Assembly (NCBI GenBank): GCA_964017145.1 | Contig: OZ024847.1 | Span: 1,550,001-1,614,000, forward strand | Source: Agrocybe praecox | Taxonomy: Eukaryota > Basidiomycota > Agaricomycetes > Agaricales > Agrocybaceae | Reading direction: 5' to 3' | Length of the DNA stretch: 64,000 bases | Part shown: in pieces, positions 60,884-64,000 of the stretch | How the letters are laid out: each line of letters starts with the position of its first letter | Numbering within the stretch: position 1 is the stretch's first letter | The notes under the pieces: model-generated | What the model was told of the DNA's origin: nothing | Databases searched by the model: none | What the model saw: only the letters and a program-made list of their open reading frames with translations | Position numbers and translations under genes: made by a program

Positions 60884-61732
60884 TTTTTTGATGAATTTAT
60901 AAATAGGTCAGATTATTTTGAACATTATCCAAGTACAGATTCTTGCATCCATCCCATAACTTATACTTTTGGGCCTTTTTTGTGTCTTATAAATTATGAT
61001 AAATCTATTAGAATCTATATCAGCTGTTTATTTGGTAAAAAAGCGCCCAGAATGTAGTAAATCACAGACTTGGTTCGCTTTTTGGACTCATTTATAAATA
61101 GGTCACATTATTTTTGAACATTATCCAGATGCACTTTTCTGCATCCACCCTTTCTCTTTGTATTTATGTATTTTTAAAGGTCTTATAATTCATTATAAAT
61201 CACTAGGACCTATATCCACCTTTTTTCTTGGCAAAAAAGCGCCTACAACACAAGAAATCAGACAATGTAACCTTTTAGGAAATTAATCATGTGACATATT
61301 TCACAGCCACACATTTGATAAGATATGATAAGATAATTATTATCTAGATAAGATTTATTAGCATAGCCACAACTAGATTAGATATAAAAGCATAGCCACA
61401 ATCTAGATAAGATATTTAATAACATAGCCACAAGTTAGATAAGATATTAAAAGCATAGCATATCCACACATCAGATTAGATATGGTTTACATTGTCACAC
61501 TTCTTCTAAAAATGTTTTATTTTAAATAGTGAAATGTTTTGAAATATGCTAAAATGTTTTAAAATATGTGAAAATGTTTTCAAATGTAAAACATTTTTAA
61601 AAGGCAGAAATGTTTTGAAGGAAATGTTTTGGTAAGAATGTTTCTAAAAAACATTATTGTAAGACCTCTTGGGTCTATTATGCAACAGACATTAATTGAC
61701 CTAAGAGACTAGATTACTGGTTCACTGAAGTG
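60884..61732. repeat. Copy 2 of the 0.8-kb direct repeat
   Basis: Matches 51660-52447 in order, with an added 60 bp of AATGTTTT-type sequence near 61.53 kb. It ends at TTCACTGAAGTG (inverse CACTTCAGTGAACC), where homology to copy 1 stops exactly and the truncated DUF6532-like gene begins. This marks a transposon-type right terminus. Confidence 0.85.
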
Positions 61733-62725
61733 CTTTGACCATAGGATTAGCGCTACCTACAGCAGCCTCTTTGACGGTTTTCCATGCTAAATCCATCTTG
61801 TCACTTCGACTGTTTGCGGAAAACGATTCTTCAAATATTGTTGTCTTTCGCATTTGGGACTTTGATGCAATAGCAAGTTGGCGCGTATCCGGCGAAAAGT
61901 CAGTTTCCTTGACCTTGGCTGAGTTTTTCTTTGGAGTCAAATAGCTGGTATTGGAAGGAGTTTGAGATTGTGCCAAGTATGCAGTAGACGCAACAATCTA
62001 AAAAGAAGTAAATTACAAGTAAGTTAAAGAGGGGAAAACGCACTCCATTATCAGGAAAAATATCTATGCTTCTCTCTTCAATGAGCCCACACTTCTCCGA
62101 TATAGACTCATTATCCCCAAGAGCAATGTCTTCTTCTTCAATGTTGGTGTCGTCATTTGCTCCTTTTCCAATGCTTTTACCAGAATCTTTATCACTGTCA
62201 GTAATATCAATAGCATCCTTCTGGGTTAACGAAGGCCCCAGAGATGTTTGAATGTCTTCGTCTTCACTGTCTTGAATAATTTTTGGATTGGCTCTTGGGC
62301 GCTTAGGTGCTCGCTCTTCAGAGTCAATAGTGCTGGTACCGTCTTCTTCTTCTATCATAGCTGTGTTCCGCTTTGCAATAGCTAGACAGAGATTTTATTC
62401 AACAGCAAAAAAACAAGTTAAGATAAAACTGAACCTTGGTTGATGGCTTTCTCCTGAGCTTTGTTAAAATTTTTGAATTTTTTTTGAAGACGAGCAAACT
62501 CAAGCAACTCAAGGTGTTCTTCCTCATTTGCATGAGGAGGAAGGTCTGGAGATGCTTTCTGCTTAGTATTGCCCTTTTGACCTTTAGAGTTAGTCCCCTT
62601 GGCTGTTGGCTTGGAAGAAGGTTTTCCTTTATTGTTTGACGTGGCGCCTAAAGAGCAAAATTAAGAAGCATTAATAATGAATCACTTCAGTCAGTTGACG
62701 TACTTCTTAAATTCTTTCCACTCAT
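61733..62725 (-). pseudogene. DUF6532-like gene N-terminal part, truncated by the repeat
   Basis: Start ATG at 62725: MSGKNLRS joins by an intron to a Lys/Ser-rich segment, then HANEEEHLELLEFARLQKKF, KNFNKAQEKAINQ. The next exon (about 62358-62050) is acidic with a basic patch (ERAPKRPRANPKIIQDSEDE), and the last one reads SYLTPKKNSAKVKE, MRKTTIFEESF, SRSDKMDLAWKTVKEAAVGS, ANPMVKA, after which repeat copy 2 starts and supplies a chance TGA at 61722. The N-terminal layout fits basidiomycete DUF6532 proteins, whose core domain would have followed and is missing. It lies downstream of the dioxygenase gene on the same strand. Confidence 0.65.
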
Positions 62726-62872
62726 CCTGATAGCAAAGAAGAATCGTTTATTTCAAGAGAGTGTGAAAAGAATGACAGATGAAGAGAATAAAAGAGAGAA
62801 AGAATTAAAGATATGTACGCAAATTGACGAGGGATTTTTTCAACATGACAAAACAAGTACATACAATGTATA

Positions 62873-64000
62873 CTATTGACCCTTTCTATGCTTATAAAAT
62901 ATGTTCATGTAATTAGATTGTGACCAACCATTTCTGTCGTTGACCCAATCATTACCAGAATTATCAGAATGTAAAACAAAGGATCCGTGTTCGCCTTTGT
63001 AATGAAGATTGAAGTGACTGATTTTTGTAGAAAGAAAAATTACCATGTGGCCGTTCTTCATTTCAAGACGGATTCCAGGCTCCATTAAGCAGAGGTCCCC
63101 TCCTACACAGTCGTCGCTAGTAATAGCGAGGACAATGCAGAGCAGCATATCATTGAAATCCCTGTGTAACCTGGTCGTTGCATTAAAGTTAACAACCAGG
63201 CCAGAAAAGGGCTTAAGAGGAGAAAAGCTGTCGCCAGGAAGAACATCGACATATAATGAGATGATTTCATATTCCTTTGGAAGCACCTCTTTAAGCTGAA
63301 TATAAAAATTAATATAGCAATATACAACAAGCTTAATAGACACAGTACCGTTTGCCGGATCCACTCAAAAACCTCTTCAAATGAATTCATGATGCTGTTG
63401 TATAGTTCCATGTTCTCTTGCGCCTCCTTCGACATTCTGGGAATAAATTGTGAGGTGTTATTCCTACGCTTTTTGCCTTTCCTCATTAAGGAAGCTGGAT
63501 CAACATTTGCTGGAGCGCCTACACCCTATAACATAACACGTTACTCAAAACAAATTCCCAAAAATATCAAAGACTAACCTTTGTAGAATAACGGTTATAC
63601 CAATCGTAATGATGAGCTTCAAATATTTCAAATTTCATGCCTTCTTTCTCTGAGTCGGTCACTTTTATTTTGCCTGGACAAGCGACTTTGAGAGAATCAG
63701 CCAAATTTTTTCGAAGGTGCTCTGGCATATCAGGACAAGAAATCATAAACATATCCCCATTACTATGGTTGATACGAACACGTTTTCTACAAATGAAAAT
63801 TAGTTAATTAAAATTAAAATCACAAAATAAAAAAATACCCTTCATGAATATTGTGGCTCAAATAAAGGTAATCATCACCATACTTTCTTCCATCTTTGAG
63901 CTGGTCTTGTAGCTGCAATGAAAATAGAGTGCGTTAGAGTCTATCAATATGAATGATATGGAACTTACTTTAGTTTCAAAATCATCCAAGTTCTTGGGTG
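62873..64000 (-). CDS. TET/JBP-like 2-oxoglutarate/Fe(II) dioxygenase, 5' end outside the window
   Basis: TET/JBP dioxygenases oxidise 5-methylcytosine or thymine in DNA. Minus-strand exons in order: LDDFETK at the edge, DGRKYGDDYLYLSHNIHEG, a block with MFMISCPDMPEHLRKNLADS, FEAHHYDWYNRYSTK, then GVGAPANVDPASLMRKGKKR, NMELYNSIMNSFEEVFEW, and the catalytic exon: SGLVVNFNATTRLHRDFNDM (HxD iron ligands), DDCVGGDLCLMEPGIRLEMK, NGHMVIFLSTKISHFNLHY (distal His) and KGEHGSFVLHSD, ending at TAG 62873-62875. Block order fits the basidiomycete-expanded TET/JBP group. In the last motif a His stands where I expect the Arg that grips 2-oxoglutarate. No stop was seen in the part present. Substrate is inferred from family only. 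Confidence 0.75.

Noticed and set aside
51660..61732. Long terminal repeats of an LTR retrotransposon
   Set aside because: The copies are direct repeats, but no gag, protease, RT or integrase lies between them, the ends are not TG..CA, and a primer-binding site was not seen. The interior has genes from other families.

Overview
This window looks like nuclear DNA of a mushroom-forming fungus (Agaricomycete basidiomycete). The genes are packed with many short introns of about 50-60 bp with ordinary GT..AG ends. The recognisable proteins are fungal housekeeping proteins, and the repeat half carries families typical of Agaricomycetes: a Plavaka-type transposase, DUF6698, DUF6589 and DUF6532-like proteins, RecQ-like helicase fragments, and a TET/JBP-like 2-oxoglutarate dioxygenase. 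Family names come from recognising the translations by eye; no search was run.

Layout, first part (1 to about 26.4 kb): ordinary gene-dense DNA. In order it holds a P5A-type ER ATPase (Spf1-like, minus, running off the left edge), ribosomal protein eL38 (plus), a site-2 protease (minus), a conventional class II myosin heavy chain (plus), an Sch9-type AGC kinase with a C2 domain (plus), an unnamed multi-pass membrane protein (minus), an intron-containing tRNA-Gly(GCC) (minus), a psi-factor-producing oxygenase / linoleate diol synthase-like heme enzyme (minus), an 821-bp TIR element just upstream of it, and the R-SNARE YKT6 (minus).

Layout, second part (about 26.5 kb to 46 kb): a nested transposon stack. 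One degenerate non-LTR retrotransposon (LINE; endonuclease, reverse transcriptase, RNase H-like region, poly-A end at 26.91 kb) occupies the frame and is cut by three large insertions: a 2.1-kb segment holding Helitron helicase debris and a 707-bp TA-flanked element; a 9.6-kb Plavaka-type element carrying an apparently intact transposase gene plus a divergent DUF6698 gene; and a 1.56-kb element with a 10-bp target duplication that carries a RecQ-like helicase fragment. A complete Tc1-type transposon sits inside an intron of the Plavaka transposase. Removing each of the three insertions restores the LINE reading frame, which shows the pieces belong to one copy.

Layout, third part (46 kb to 64 kb): AT-rich repeat land. 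It has a 5.7-kb non-coding element with long inverted arms and a tRNA-derived SINE inside, two direct copies of a 0.8-kb repeat with AGATAAGAT arrays, a second RecQ-like fragment, a broken DUF6589 gene, hypothetical ORFs, a hairpin MITE, a 200-N gap, a truncated DUF6532-like gene, and a partial TET/JBP-like dioxygenase gene running off the right edge. The host genes do not form one pathway; the interest of the window lies in the transposon nesting and in the genes that appear to travel with transposons.
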